Assembly: GCA_003133265.1 (NCBI GenBank)
Contig: PKWQ01000429.1
Coordinates: 1-23,939 of the forward strand
From: Acetobacteraceae bacterium
GTDB taxonomy: Bacteria > Pseudomonadota > Alphaproteobacteria > Acetobacterales > Acetobacteraceae
Length of the DNA stretch: 23,939 bases
Direction of reading: 5' to 3'
In this document: one piece after another, positions 7,978-15,385 of the stretch
Layout of the letters: each line of letters opens with the position of its first letter
How positions within the stretch are numbered: position 1 is the first letter of the stretch
Notes under the pieces: generated by a model
The model's database searches: none
What the model saw: only the letters and a program-made list of their open reading frames with translations
What the model was told of the DNA's origin: nothing
Program-made: the position numbers and the translations under genes

Positions 7978-9363
7978 ATGTCCACTGACCCCGCTTTGAT
8001 GTCGGCCGAGGAACTGCTCGGCCTCTATGCCCGCCGCGCACTGAGCCCGGTCGAGGCGCTGAAGGCCGTCACCGAGCGGGTGATGCGGCTCAATCCGTTG
8101 CTGAATGCCTTTGCGGTGATGAACCCGCACGCCATCGTCGCGGCCGGGGAGAGCGAGGCGCGCTGGCGGGCCGGGCGGCCGATCGGCATTCTGGACGGGG
8201 TGCCATGCACGGTGAAGGACCTGCTGGATATGGCGGGCTTCCCGACCCGTCGCGGCTCCCGCCTGACCTCTCCCGCACCCGTCGCCGACGACGCGCCGGC
8301 GGTGCTGGGGCTGAAATCGGCCGGCGCGGTGATCATCGGCAAGACCACCACCACCGAATATGGCTGGAAATCCCCCGGCGACAATCCGTTGCACGGCATT
8401 ACCCGCAACCCCTGGAACACCGACCATACGCCGGGCGGTTCGTCCTCCGGTGCGGGGGCGGCGGGGGCGGCGAGTTTCGGGCCGCTGCATATCGGCACCG
8501 ATGCTGGCGGCTCGATCCGTATTCCCGCCGCATGGTGCGGGCTGGTCGGGCTGAAGCCGAGCTATGGCCGCATCCCGCAATGGCCGGCCGGCGCATTCGC
8601 CGCCGTTGCCTGCGCCGGGCCGATGACGCGCACGGTGCGTGACAACGCGCTGATGTTCTCAGCCCTGGCCCGCTACGACGTCCGCGACCCGTTCTGCGTG
8701 CCCGACGACGGGCGCGACTGGCGCGACGGCATCGAGGCCGGCGTCGCCGGGCTGCGCGTGGGCGTGCTGGCGCGCCCCGGTTTCGATGCGCCGGTGGATG
8801 CGGACGGCGTCGCGGCGGTGGAAACCGCCGCTACCCTGCTGGCCGAGGCGGGGGCGGAGGTCGAGCAGGCCAGCATCGATCTACCCGACACGCGCGCGGT
8901 ATTCGGCCGGGTCTGGGGCGTGGCGCTGGCCCGGCTGGTCGGCTTGGTTCCCCCGGAAAATCGCCACCTGCTCGATGCCGGCCTGCTGGAGGTCGCGGCG
9001 GCCGAGGGCGGCATGTCGGCGATTGATTTCCTCGGCGCCGAGGCGCTGCGCGCCAGCGTCGGGCACGCCATGGCAATGCTGCATCAGCGCTACGACCTTG
9101 TGCTGTGCCCGACGGTGCCGAACGGACCGCCATTGGCCGACGCGCCGACGCTCAATCCGGTCGAGGCGTTGTGGACGCAATGGGCGCCCTGGACCTTCAT
9201 CTTCAACCTGACGCGCCAGCCGGCGATCACGGTGCCGATGGGGTTGAACGAGGCCGGCCTGCCGTGCTCGGTGCAGATCGCCGCCGCGCAGTACCGCGAC
9301 GATCTGGTGCTGCGCGCGGCGCGGGCGATCGAGGTGGCGCAGCCGTTCCCGACATTGGAGTGA
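7978..9363 (+). CDS. Amidase (amidase-signature family)
   Basis: A 461-residue hydrolase of the GatA/FAAH/malonamidase superfamily, which cleaves carboxamides with a Ser-cisSer-Lys triad. All three residues are visible: Lys80 in CTVKDLLD, Ser155 in the PGGSSSGAG glycine-serine loop, and the nucleophile Ser179 in GTDAGGSIRIPA. The spacing of 75 and 24 residues is that of the family. It is not glutamyl-tRNA amidotransferase, because gatB and gatC are absent. The ATG at 7978 has a weak CGGGAA site upstream. A longer frame reaches back into the GGT-like gene and is less likely. It lies 94 bases after that gene, probably in one transcript, making a two-hydrolase module beside the pca genes. Confidence 0.92.
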   Translation: MSTDPALMSAEELLGLYARRALSPVEALKAVTERVMRLNPLLNAFAVMNPHAIVAAGESEARWRAGRPIGILDGVPCTVKDLLDMAGFPTRRGSRLTSPAPVADDAPAVLGLKSAGAVIIGKTTTTEYGWKSPGDNPLHGITRNPWNTDHTPGGSSSGAGAAGAASFGPLHIGTDAGGSIRIPAAWCGLVGLKPSYGRIPQWPAGAFAAVACAGPMTRTVRDNALMFSALARYDVRDPFCVPDDGRDWRDGIEAGVAGLRVGVLARPGFDAPVDADGVAAVETAATLLAEAGAEVEQASIDLPDTRAVFGRVWGVALARLVGLVPPENRHLLDAGLLEVAAAEGGMSAIDFLGAEALRASVGHAMAMLHQRYDLVLCPTVPNGPPLADAPTLNPVEALWTQWAPWTFIFNLTRQPAITVPMGLNEAGLPCSVQIAAAQYRDDLVLRAARAIEVAQPFPTLE

Positions 9364-9489
9364 ATGAACCATCGCTTGCGCGAAATTCGCTGACATGTAG
9401 CGCAAGAGCAACTTCCTGCATGTAGCTGCGTCGATTTGCATTGGACGGTTCGAGGAAAAAACCCGCTCTGCTTGGATCGGATTATATTC

Positions 9490-9544
9490 TTGTTAACAAT
9501 TCGCCGATTTTGATTGCATTATAACAGCATAAGTGCTTAGCACT
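9490..9544 (+). promoter_or_regulatory. AT-rich mucR promoter region with two palindromes
   Basis: The roughly 95 bases before the MucR-like gene are strikingly AT-rich against their surroundings. They hold a -10-like TATAAC (9520-9525), the ten-base palindrome TTGTTAACAA (9490-9499) and the 13-base palindrome AGTGCT-T-AGCACT (9532-9544). The second lies just downstream of the -10, where a bound repressor would block transcription. MucR/Ros proteins are known to bind AT-rich DNA and to repress their own promoters, so autoregulation is a fair inference. No good -35 is seen. Confidence 0.5.
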
Positions 9545-9573
9545 CATTCTCCAACGTAAAATAGGATAAACAA

Positions 9574-10074
9574 GTGTCCGATCAGGCCGACCGTTCCACG
9601 GTCCTCGCGCTCGCCACTAAAATCGTATCGGCCCATGTATCGAACAACCATGTCGATTCGGCGGCCTTGCCGGGTCTGATAGAGGCGGTGTTCGGTGCGC
9701 TTTCAGGAATTGAATCGCCGTCGACTGTCGAGAAGGTCCTTGTCCCCGCGGTGCCGGTGAAGAAGTCGGTCTTCGCCGATCATATCGTGTGTCTGGAGGA
9801 CGGCAAGAAGCTGAAAATGCTCAAGCGTCATCTCATGACCTCATTTCAGCTGACGCCCGAGCAATATCGTGAGAAATGGGGTTTGCCGGCCTCTTACCCG
9901 ATGGTCGCGCCGAACTATGCCGCGCGTCGCTCCGCCTTGGCCAAGAGCAACGGGCTGGGCAGAAAGCCCGGCAGCAAAGTGGCTGGGCCGGAAACTGGGG
10001 AGAAGGCCGCGCCGAAGAACGCGAAGCCGAAGCGCCCGGTGGGGCGGCCGGCATCGAAGAAGAAGACGGCCTGA
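9574..10074 (+). CDS. MucR/Ros-family transcriptional regulator
   Basis: A 166-residue DNA-binding regulator of the alphaproteobacterial Ros/MucR family, which acts as a global, often silencing, repressor. The core from about residue 68 to 130 is well conserved (DHIVCLEDGKK, LKRHLMT, LTPEQYREKWGLP, YPMVAPNYAARRS). The Cys-Cys-His-His zinc positions read Cys73, Asp76, His86 and Ser90, so one cysteine and the last histidine are replaced. The tail is lysine-rich and holds an AT-hook-like KRPVGRPASKKK (residues 153-164), with the GRP core at 157-159. The start is GTG at 9574 behind an AGGA site. It follows an AT-rich promoter and precedes cspA. Confidence 0.9.
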   Translation: MSDQADRSTVLALATKIVSAHVSNNHVDSAALPGLIEAVFGALSGIESPSTVEKVLVPAVPVKKSVFADHIVCLEDGKKLKMLKRHLMTSFQLTPEQYREKWGLPASYPMVAPNYAARRSALAKSNGLGRKPGSKVAGPETGEKAAPKNAKPKRPVGRPASKKKTA

Positions 10075-10196
10075 TCCGAAGCCGCGCGCGGTCCTGGCTG
10101 GCCATTCGGGCAGGATCGTGCGTGTGAAATATTGCGCGCTGAAACGCCGATGAAAATCTGCCGGAGCACAAAGTCGTTGCTGGGACTCCGCGATCA

Positions 10197-10226
10197 TTGA
10201 CATCGGGACGGCGTTGCTTCTAAAAT
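10197..10226 (+). promoter_or_regulatory. sigma70 promoter of the cold-shock gene
   Basis: A perfect -35 TTGACA (10197-10202) is followed after 18 bases by TAAAAT (10221-10226), five of six matches to the -10 consensus. Transcription should begin near 10233, which leaves a leader of about 125 bases before cspA. A long leader is usual for cold-shock genes and may act as a temperature-sensitive RNA. The 10075-10196 stretch before it shows no gene. Confidence 0.75.
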
Positions 10227-10358
10227 AATTCCACAACAGCCTTTGCTAGCCTTGCTGCGCCTCCGTCCTATCGGGTGCCTCAAGACGTTCCAAAGGCCCG
10301 GTTGGCTAATGTGTCGCGCGATCCCGTGCGGCGCTAACAGACGGAGAGTAAAGCAGTT

Positions 10359-10562
10359 ATGGCTACTGGCACGGTCAAGTGGTTCAACACCACCAAAGGT
10401 TTCGGCTTCATCATGCCGCAGGATGGTGGCAAGGATGTGTTCGTCCACATCACCGCCGTGCAGGCTGCCGGCCTGCGGGGCTTGGATGAGAATCAGAAGG
10501 TCAGCTACGAGGTTGTTATGGAGCGCGGCAAGGCTGCCGCCACCAATCTCAAGCTCGCCTGA
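10359..10562 (+). CDS. cspA: Cold-shock domain protein (CspA family)
   Basis: A 67-residue single cold-shock domain that binds single-stranded RNA and DNA and melts RNA structure. Both RNA-binding motifs are intact: RNP1 as KGFGFI at residues 13-18 and RNP2 as VFVHI at 27-31. It opens with the usual ATGTVKWFN. The ATG at 10359 has a GGAGA ribosome site. It is monocistronic, lying between its own strong promoter with a long leader and a strong intrinsic terminator. Whether it is cold-induced or constitutive cannot be told from sequence, and the symbol is used in the family sense. Confidence 0.96.
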   Translation: MATGTVKWFNTTKGFGFIMPQDGGKDVFVHITAVQAAGLRGLDENQKVSYEVVMERGKAAATNLKLA

Positions 10563-10592
10563 GATCGACTTTCTGGCCTAAAGCATTCAGAG

Positions 10593-10623
10593 GGACAGGT
10601 CGGTTACAGCCGGCCTGTCCTTT
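10593..10623 (+). terminator. Intrinsic terminator after cspA
   Basis: Two 11-base arms, GGACAGGTCGG (10593-10603) and CCGGCCTGTCC (10610-10620), pair with a single G-U wobble around the six-base loop TTACAG, and TTT follows. The hairpin lies about 30 bases after the cspA stop and separates cspA from the decarboxylase gene. Confidence 0.85.
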
Positions 10624-10715
10624 GCTGATTCTACCCCGGTCCGATTTTGGACCTGGCATCTGGGGCGTCATGTCGACGCGTCCTGCCGACTATCCACGCA
10701 GGCGGGCCTCCAGCC

Positions 10716-11861
10716 ATGGACACGACACATCCATCGGAGCGGATCGACCGTTTCCTCGCCGTCGAGCGGCCGGCCTTGCCATGCATCGTTGTCGATCTGG
10801 ACATCGTGCGCGCCCGTTATATGGCGCTGCATAAGCAGTTCCCCGCTGCGTCGATCTTCTATGCCGTCAAGGCCAATCCCGCACCGCACATCATCGCCGC
10901 GCTCGCCGATCTCGGCGCGAATTTCGATCTGGCCAGCCCCGGTGAGATAGAGCGCTGCCGCGCGCTGGGGATTTCCGCGGCGCGCCTGTCCTATGGCAAC
11001 ACCATCAAGCACGAGCGCGACATCGCGGCGGCCCATGCAGCCGGCATCGATCTGTTCGCCTTCGACAGTGCCCCCGAACTGCTCAAGCTGTCCCGCGCCG
11101 CGCCGGGCGCGCGCGTGTTCTGCCGGCTGCTGGTACGCAATCAGGGCGCGGAATGGCCGCTGACGCATAAATTCGGCTGCGACCAGCACACCGCCATCGA
11201 GCTGCTGCTCCGCGCGCGCGCTCTCGGCCTGCGGCCCGTGGGCGTCTCGTTCCATGTCGGGTCGCAGCAGACCGATCCGCGCCAGTGGATCGCACCCATC
11301 GGCCAGGCGGCGGAAATTTTCCGCGCCTGCGCACGCGATGGCGTGGATCTGTCCCTGCTCAATCTCGGCGGCGGCCTGCCGGCAAACTATCGCACGCTGA
11401 TCCCCGACCTGGCAGCCTACGCCGAGACGATCGAGACAGCCCTTACCGCCGATTTCGGCGCGGCGCGTCCGCATATCCTGGTGGAGCCGGGCCGCCACCT
11501 GGTCGGCGACGCCGGTCTGATGCGGGCAGGGGTGGTGCTGGTCGCCGAGCGCCCGCATCCAGGCGGTCCCAGATGGGTCTATCTCGATGTCGGCCGCTAC
11601 AATGGTCTGGCGGAGACCCAGGGCGAGGCGATCCGCTACCGTCTGCGCACCTCGCGCGACGGTGGCGAGACCGGGCGGGTGATCCTGGCCGGGCCGAGCT
11701 GCGACAGCACCGACATCATCTACGAACGCACGCACTACGAGCTGCCGCTCGATCTGGTCGCTGGCGATTGGGTGGATTTCCTCTCCACCGGCGCCTACAC
11801 CGCCAGTTACGCATCCGTGGAATTCAATGGTTTCCCACCGATCCGAACCCACTGCATCTGA
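10716..11861 (+). CDS. PLP-dependent ornithine/lysine-type decarboxylase (fold type III)
   Basis: A 381-residue cytoplasmic enzyme of the alanine-racemase-fold decarboxylases, likely turning ornithine (perhaps also lysine) into putrescine (or cadaverine). The PLP lysine is Lys52 in FYAVKANP. HVGSQ and EPGRHLVG match the cofactor-phosphate motifs, and the catalytic Cys329 lies in GPSCDSTD, the form of ornithine decarboxylases. The C-terminus has the expected YTASY and FNGF. The length suits bacterial ODC and is shorter than diaminopimelate decarboxylase. I use the ATG at 10716. An in-frame ATG at 10647 would add 23 residues that do not resemble the family. It is convergent with the stress-protein gene, with five bases between the stops. 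Confidence 0.9.
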   Translation: MDTTHPSERIDRFLAVERPALPCIVVDLDIVRARYMALHKQFPAASIFYAVKANPAPHIIAALADLGANFDLASPGEIERCRALGISAARLSYGNTIKHERDIAAAHAAGIDLFAFDSAPELLKLSRAAPGARVFCRLLVRNQGAEWPLTHKFGCDQHTAIELLLRARALGLRPVGVSFHVGSQQTDPRQWIAPIGQAAEIFRACARDGVDLSLLNLGGGLPANYRTLIPDLAAYAETIETALTADFGAARPHILVEPGRHLVGDAGLMRAGVVLVAERPHPGGPRWVYLDVGRYNGLAETQGEAIRYRLRTSRDGGETGRVILAGPSCDSTDIIYERTHYELPLDLVAGDWVDFLSTGAYTASYASVEFNGFPPIRTHCI

Positions 11862-11866
11862 CGCGC

Positions 11867-12721
11867 CTAACCGCTGGGGCACGCGACCAGCAGCACCGGC
11901 ACGCCGCGCGCGGCGGCGATACGGGTGACGATTTCCGCGTGCTCCTGGCTCAACATATCGCATGACAGCACGAACAGGCGCTCGTTGGCCTGGGCCAGCC
12001 CTTGCACGATGCTCTGCGCCGAGGTGCCCGCGACAATGTGCGTGCGGACCCTGCCTTGCGGCAGACCGATCGCGCGCGCGGTCCGCACGGCTGCCTCGCA
12101 CAGCGTCGCGTCGGACCCGGTCAGCAGGATCAGCAGCGTTTCGTCCGCCGCCAGCGCGATCCGCGCCGCGGTGATCAGCCCCCGGTCCTCCGGGTCCGCC
12201 ACCAGCACCGCCACCGGCCCGCGCCGGCGCGTCACCTTCGGCGGCAGCAACAGCACGCTCGCCCCCGCGCCGAGCGCGGCGCGCCAGGACTGCGCCAAGG
12301 CGCCGGTCAGCAATTCGCCGTGCGTCCTGGGTTCTGTCAGCACGATGATGTCGCTCGCCCGCAGCAGCCCGGCGATGGCCTCGGCGGGATCGCCGCGCAT
12401 GGTCTGGAAGACGCTGGCCACCCCCAGGGTGGCGGCGGTCTCGGCCAGCATCCGTTCGGCGGTCGTCGCGGCATGGCGGAAATCGGCGGCGACCTGGTCC
12501 GCATCGACCAGAACCCATTCGTGCGACGGCAGCCGCAATTCCCGCGCGAACGGCAGGCCCGCCAGTTCATGCACCGCCTCGTCCTCGATGTAGACACCGA
12601 GCAGATCGAGGCGCAGCAGCCGCGCCAGTTCGGCCGCCTGGGCCATCGCCCGCCGGTTCGCAAAGCTCTGATACAGATCGAGAATGATACGGCGGTAGGC
12701 GGTCACATCGTCCGCGCTCAT
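11867..12721 (-). CDS. Tandem universal-stress-protein-like protein
   Basis: A 284-residue protein that reads as two successive Usp-like alpha/beta domains. The first runs from about residue 10 to 160 (RRIILDLYQS; LLGVYIEDEA; SDIIVLTEP; ASVLLLPP) and the second from about 165 to 284 (PVAVLVADPED; LFVLSCDML; VPVLLVACPSG). Neither shows the G-x2-G-x9-G(S/T) ATP motif, so it may be of the non-ATP-binding kind. Its ATG overlaps the stop of the Lon-like gene in ATGA (12718-12721), which indicates translational coupling. The pairing and the FNR-type box upstream suggest a role in low-oxygen or energy stress. The assignment rests on fold pattern, not on a strict motif. Confidence 0.65.
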   Translation of the reverse strand: MSADDVTAYRRIILDLYQSFANRRAMAQAAELARLLRLDLLGVYIEDEAVHELAGLPFARELRLPSHEWVLVDADQVAADFRHAATTAERMLAETAATLGVASVFQTMRGDPAEAIAGLLRASDIIVLTEPRTHGELLTGALAQSWRAALGAGASVLLLPPKVTRRRGPVAVLVADPEDRGLITAARIALAADETLLILLTGSDATLCEAAVRTARAIGLPQGRVRTHIVAGTSAQSIVQGLAQANERLFVLSCDMLSQEHAEIVTRIAAARGVPVLLVACPSG

Positions 12722-15186
12722 GTCACGTCACCGCCACCCGCCGCGCCGTCACCCGCCAGCGTCCGGCGGGATTTCGCGAACGCCCGCAGCCGGTCCTCGA
12801 CCGCGCGGTTGATGCTGCCCTCCGGGTAGGCGCCATCCGTCCCGCGCTCGCCGGCCGCGCGGCCGGTCAGCAGCGCGATGCCCTGATCGATCGCCCGCAC
12901 CGGATAGATCGCGAAACGCCCATCCGCGCAGGCGGCGACGACATCGGCGCGCAGCATCAAATGCTGCACGTTCGCCTGCGGGATCATCACGCCCTGCGCG
13001 CCGGTCAGTCCGCGCGCCTGGCAGATCTCGAAATAGCCCTCGATCTTATCGTTCACGCCGCCGATCGCCTGGATTTCACCGAGCTGATTGACCGATCCAG
13101 TCACCGCGAGGTCCTGGCGCAGCGGCGTCTCGGCCAGCGCCGACAGCAGTGCGTAAAGCTCGGTCGAGGACGCGCTGTCGCCGTCGACGCCGCCATAGGA
13201 CTGCTCGAACACCAGGCTGGCGGACAGCGAGATCGGCGCATCCAGCGCGTAGCGGCCGGCCAGGAAGCCCGACAGGATCAGTACGCCCTTGGAGTGCAGC
13301 GGCCCGCCCAGCTCCACTTCGCGCTCGATGTCCAGTATCCGGCCGACGCCGGGGTGGACGCGGCAGGTGATGCGGGTCGGCCGACCGAAGGCGAAGTCGC
13401 CGAGCGACATCACGCTCAGGCCGTTGATCTGCCCGATGCGGCTGCCGGTGGTATCGATCAGCGCGATGTCGCGCAGGATCATCTCCGCGCTGCGCTCGCG
13501 CACCCGCGCCGCCCGGCGTATCTGCTCGTCGATGGCGCGGTCCACGTCGGCGCGGTTCACCACCTCGCGCTTGGCGTCGCCGGCCCAGAACGCCGCCTCC
13601 ACCAGCAGATCGCGGATTTTCTCGGTGCCCAGCGTCAGCTTGCCCTGGTCGTCGGCCAGCCGTGCCGCCTGCTCGATCAGCCGCGCCACCGCCTCGCGGT
13701 CGAACGGCTTCAGGCCTTCCCGGCTGGCGAGCGCGCCGATGATGCGCGCCAGCATCGCCTCGCTGTCGGCGGAGCGGTCGATCTCGTCGTCGAAATCAGC
13801 CAGCACCTTGAAATGCTGCGCGAAGTCCGGGTCGGCGGCGGCCAGCATGTAGTACAGGATGCGCTCGCCATATAGGATCACCTTGATGTCGAGCGGGATC
13901 GGGTCGGGCTCCAGCGAGACCGTGGTGGCGAAGCCGGCGAAGCGGGCGATGTCCTCGATCGCCACTTCGCGCTGCGACAGCGCGCGCTTCAGCGCCTGCC
14001 AGCTGAACGGCTCCAGCAGCAGGCTGCGCGCATCCAGCAGGATGGTGCCGCCGTTCGCGCGGTGCAGCGCGCCGGCGCGGATCAGCCGGAAATTGGTTAC
14101 GAGCATGCCCTGCTCGGACAGATGCTCGATCCGCCCGACCAGGTTGCTGAGGGTCGGGTGCAGTTCCTCGACCACCGGCGCGCCGGCCTCGTGGTCGATG
14201 GGCGTGACCAGCACGTTGACCTCGTAGCGGTCGAACGGGCTGCCGGGCCGGGCAGGGGCGGCGCCGGCGCCGTCCTCGCCGGCCGCCTGCGGATTGACGA
14301 ACAGGTAGACGTTGTCCACCAGATCGTCGCGGACGGTGTCCAGATGCGCCAGCACCGCCGGCAGGTCGGGCACCTGGCCCTTGGCTTCGTCGATCGACTG
14401 GCCGATGGCGTAGCGCGCGGTTTCGCGGTCCAGCGCGCGGACGGCATCGCGCCGCTCCTTTTCCAGGCGCGGGATGCCGCGCAGGGTCTGCTCCAGTTCC
14501 TTTTCCAGTTCGCGGATACCCGCCTCGGTCTCGTGGCGTTTTTCCTCCGGCCAGGCGTTGAACTGGTCGGGGGGCACCACCTCGCCGTTCTGCGTCGGCG
14601 CCATCGCGAACCCTGTCGGCGTGCGCAGGATGGAGATATTCTTCGCCGTGGCCTTATCGCGCAGCGCGCTGAACGCCGTCTCGCCCTTGCTGCGGACCGC
14701 TTCCTCGATGGCGCTGCGCCGGGTCTGGTAGTTCTCGCTCTCGAACACCGCCGGGATCGCCGCTTTCAGGTCCTCGATCAGCGCGCGCATCACCTTCTGG
14801 AACGCGGGCGCGCGGCGGCTCGGCAGCATGATCGCGGTCGGGCGGCGCGGGTCGGCGAAATTGTTGACATACACCCAGTCGGCCGCGCCGGGCCGCTCGG
14901 CCGCGGCCTGTTCGAGCAGCGCCTTGACTGAGCGCTGCACGCCGGCGCCGCTGGTGCCGATGGCGAAGATGTTGAAGCCGCGCGCGCCGATGTGGGTGCC
15001 GAACCGCAGCGCCTCGCTCGCCCGTGGCTGGCCGACCAACCCGTCGAGCGGTGCGAGGTCGGTGGTCGTGGCGAAGGCAAGCCCGGCAAGCTCGGCCCCG
15101 CGATAGAGCCGCGATGCCGGCAGGGCGGAGACCGTAAGCGACGACGGATGGGACGTCTCTGTTCCGTGCGCGTCACCGGATGGCAT
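12718..15186 (-). CDS. Lon-family AAA protease-like protein (AAA_32 / LonB-YcbZ type)
   Basis: An 822-residue protein with an N-terminal AAA-like region and a C-terminal Lon peptidase domain. The proteolytic dyad is intact: Ser671 in GVDGDSASS and Lys714 in IGGVNDKIEGY. Their separation of 43 residues equals that of Lon. The family's LVGQPRASEALRFG and FNIFAIG are present. The P-loop, at residues 77-86, reads GTSGAGVQRS, without the usual lysine and K/R-S/T pattern. I use the ATG at 15186 behind an AGGGGGAAC site; upstream in-frame starts fall on the regulatory box. It is the first gene of a two-gene unit with the Usp-like protein. Its target proteins are unknown. Confidence 0.88.
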   Translation of the reverse strand: MPSGDAHGTETSHPSSLTVSALPASRLYRGAELAGLAFATTTDLAPLDGLVGQPRASEALRFGTHIGARGFNIFAIGTSGAGVQRSVKALLEQAAAERPGAADWVYVNNFADPRRPTAIMLPSRRAPAFQKVMRALIEDLKAAIPAVFESENYQTRRSAIEEAVRSKGETAFSALRDKATAKNISILRTPTGFAMAPTQNGEVVPPDQFNAWPEEKRHETEAGIRELEKELEQTLRGIPRLEKERRDAVRALDRETARYAIGQSIDEAKGQVPDLPAVLAHLDTVRDDLVDNVYLFVNPQAAGEDGAGAAPARPGSPFDRYEVNVLVTPIDHEAGAPVVEELHPTLSNLVGRIEHLSEQGMLVTNFRLIRAGALHRANGGTILLDARSLLLEPFSWQALKRALSQREVAIEDIARFAGFATTVSLEPDPIPLDIKVILYGERILYYMLAAADPDFAQHFKVLADFDDEIDRSADSEAMLARIIGALASREGLKPFDREAVARLIEQAARLADDQGKLTLGTEKIRDLLVEAAFWAGDAKREVVNRADVDRAIDEQIRRAARVRERSAEMILRDIALIDTTGSRIGQINGLSVMSLGDFAFGRPTRITCRVHPGVGRILDIEREVELGGPLHSKGVLILSGFLAGRYALDAPISLSASLVFEQSYGGVDGDSASSTELYALLSALAETPLRQDLAVTGSVNQLGEIQAIGGVNDKIEGYFEICQARGLTGAQGVMIPQANVQHLMLRADVVAACADGRFAIYPVRAIDQGIALLTGRAAGERGTDGAYPEGSINRAVEDRLRAFAKSRRTLAGDGAAGGGDVT

Positions 15187-15268
15187 GGTGTCGTTCCCCC
15201 TGCTACGTCCGGCGAGCCTGCACGGCATCCAGACGTTCTGACCCTGTGCCGGATGTTCCCGTGCGGCA

Positions 15269-15301
15269 TTGACCCAGGTCAAGTGTAACCGACGTCAAGT
15301 G
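15269..15301. promoter_or_regulatory. FNR/CRP-type inverted repeat in a divergent promoter region
   Basis: TTGACCCAGGTCAA (15269-15282) has exact six-base arms TTGACC and GGTCAA around two bases, the shape of sites bound by FNR/FixK/Dnr-like regulators. It is about 90 bases before the Lon-like gene start and about 110 before the divergent isomerase gene. The half-site GTCAAGTG occurs at 15278-15285 and again at 15294-15301, exactly 16 bases later. No clear -10 was found at the classic distance on either strand. Confidence 0.5.
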
Positions 15302-15385
15302 GCGGGCGCTTGCCGGCCGCCCTTGTGCCCGGCCTGCCGCGCGATCAGGATCGGGGATGGAAACCAGTTCAGCGGGAAACGTACA

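Noticed and set aside
8448..8475. Repeated GCGGGGGCG units in the amidase gene
   Set aside because: They encode the glycine/alanine-rich loop after the catalytic cis-serine and are explained by codon bias.
9375..9406. CTTGCGC / GCGCAAG arms after the amidase gene as a terminator
   Set aside because: The loop is 18 bases and no T-run follows, which is too weak to call.
9537..9545. TTAGCACTC, identical to a CIRCE half-site of HrcA
   Set aside because: The partner GAGTGCTAA is absent at the required nine-base distance, and the bases belong to a tighter 13-base palindrome. The match is probably chance.
10668..12518. A 616-codon open frame on the minus strand opposite the decarboxylase and running into the Usp-like gene
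   Set aside because: It is arginine/alanine-rich, has no domain likeness and lies opposite a gene with full catalytic motifs. It is a shadow of GC-rich codon bias.
15187..15282. Extended N-terminus of the Lon-like protein from the ATG at 15282
   Set aside because: The extra 32 residues have no family likeness, overlap the FNR-like palindrome, and a better ribosome site precedes the ATG at 15186.
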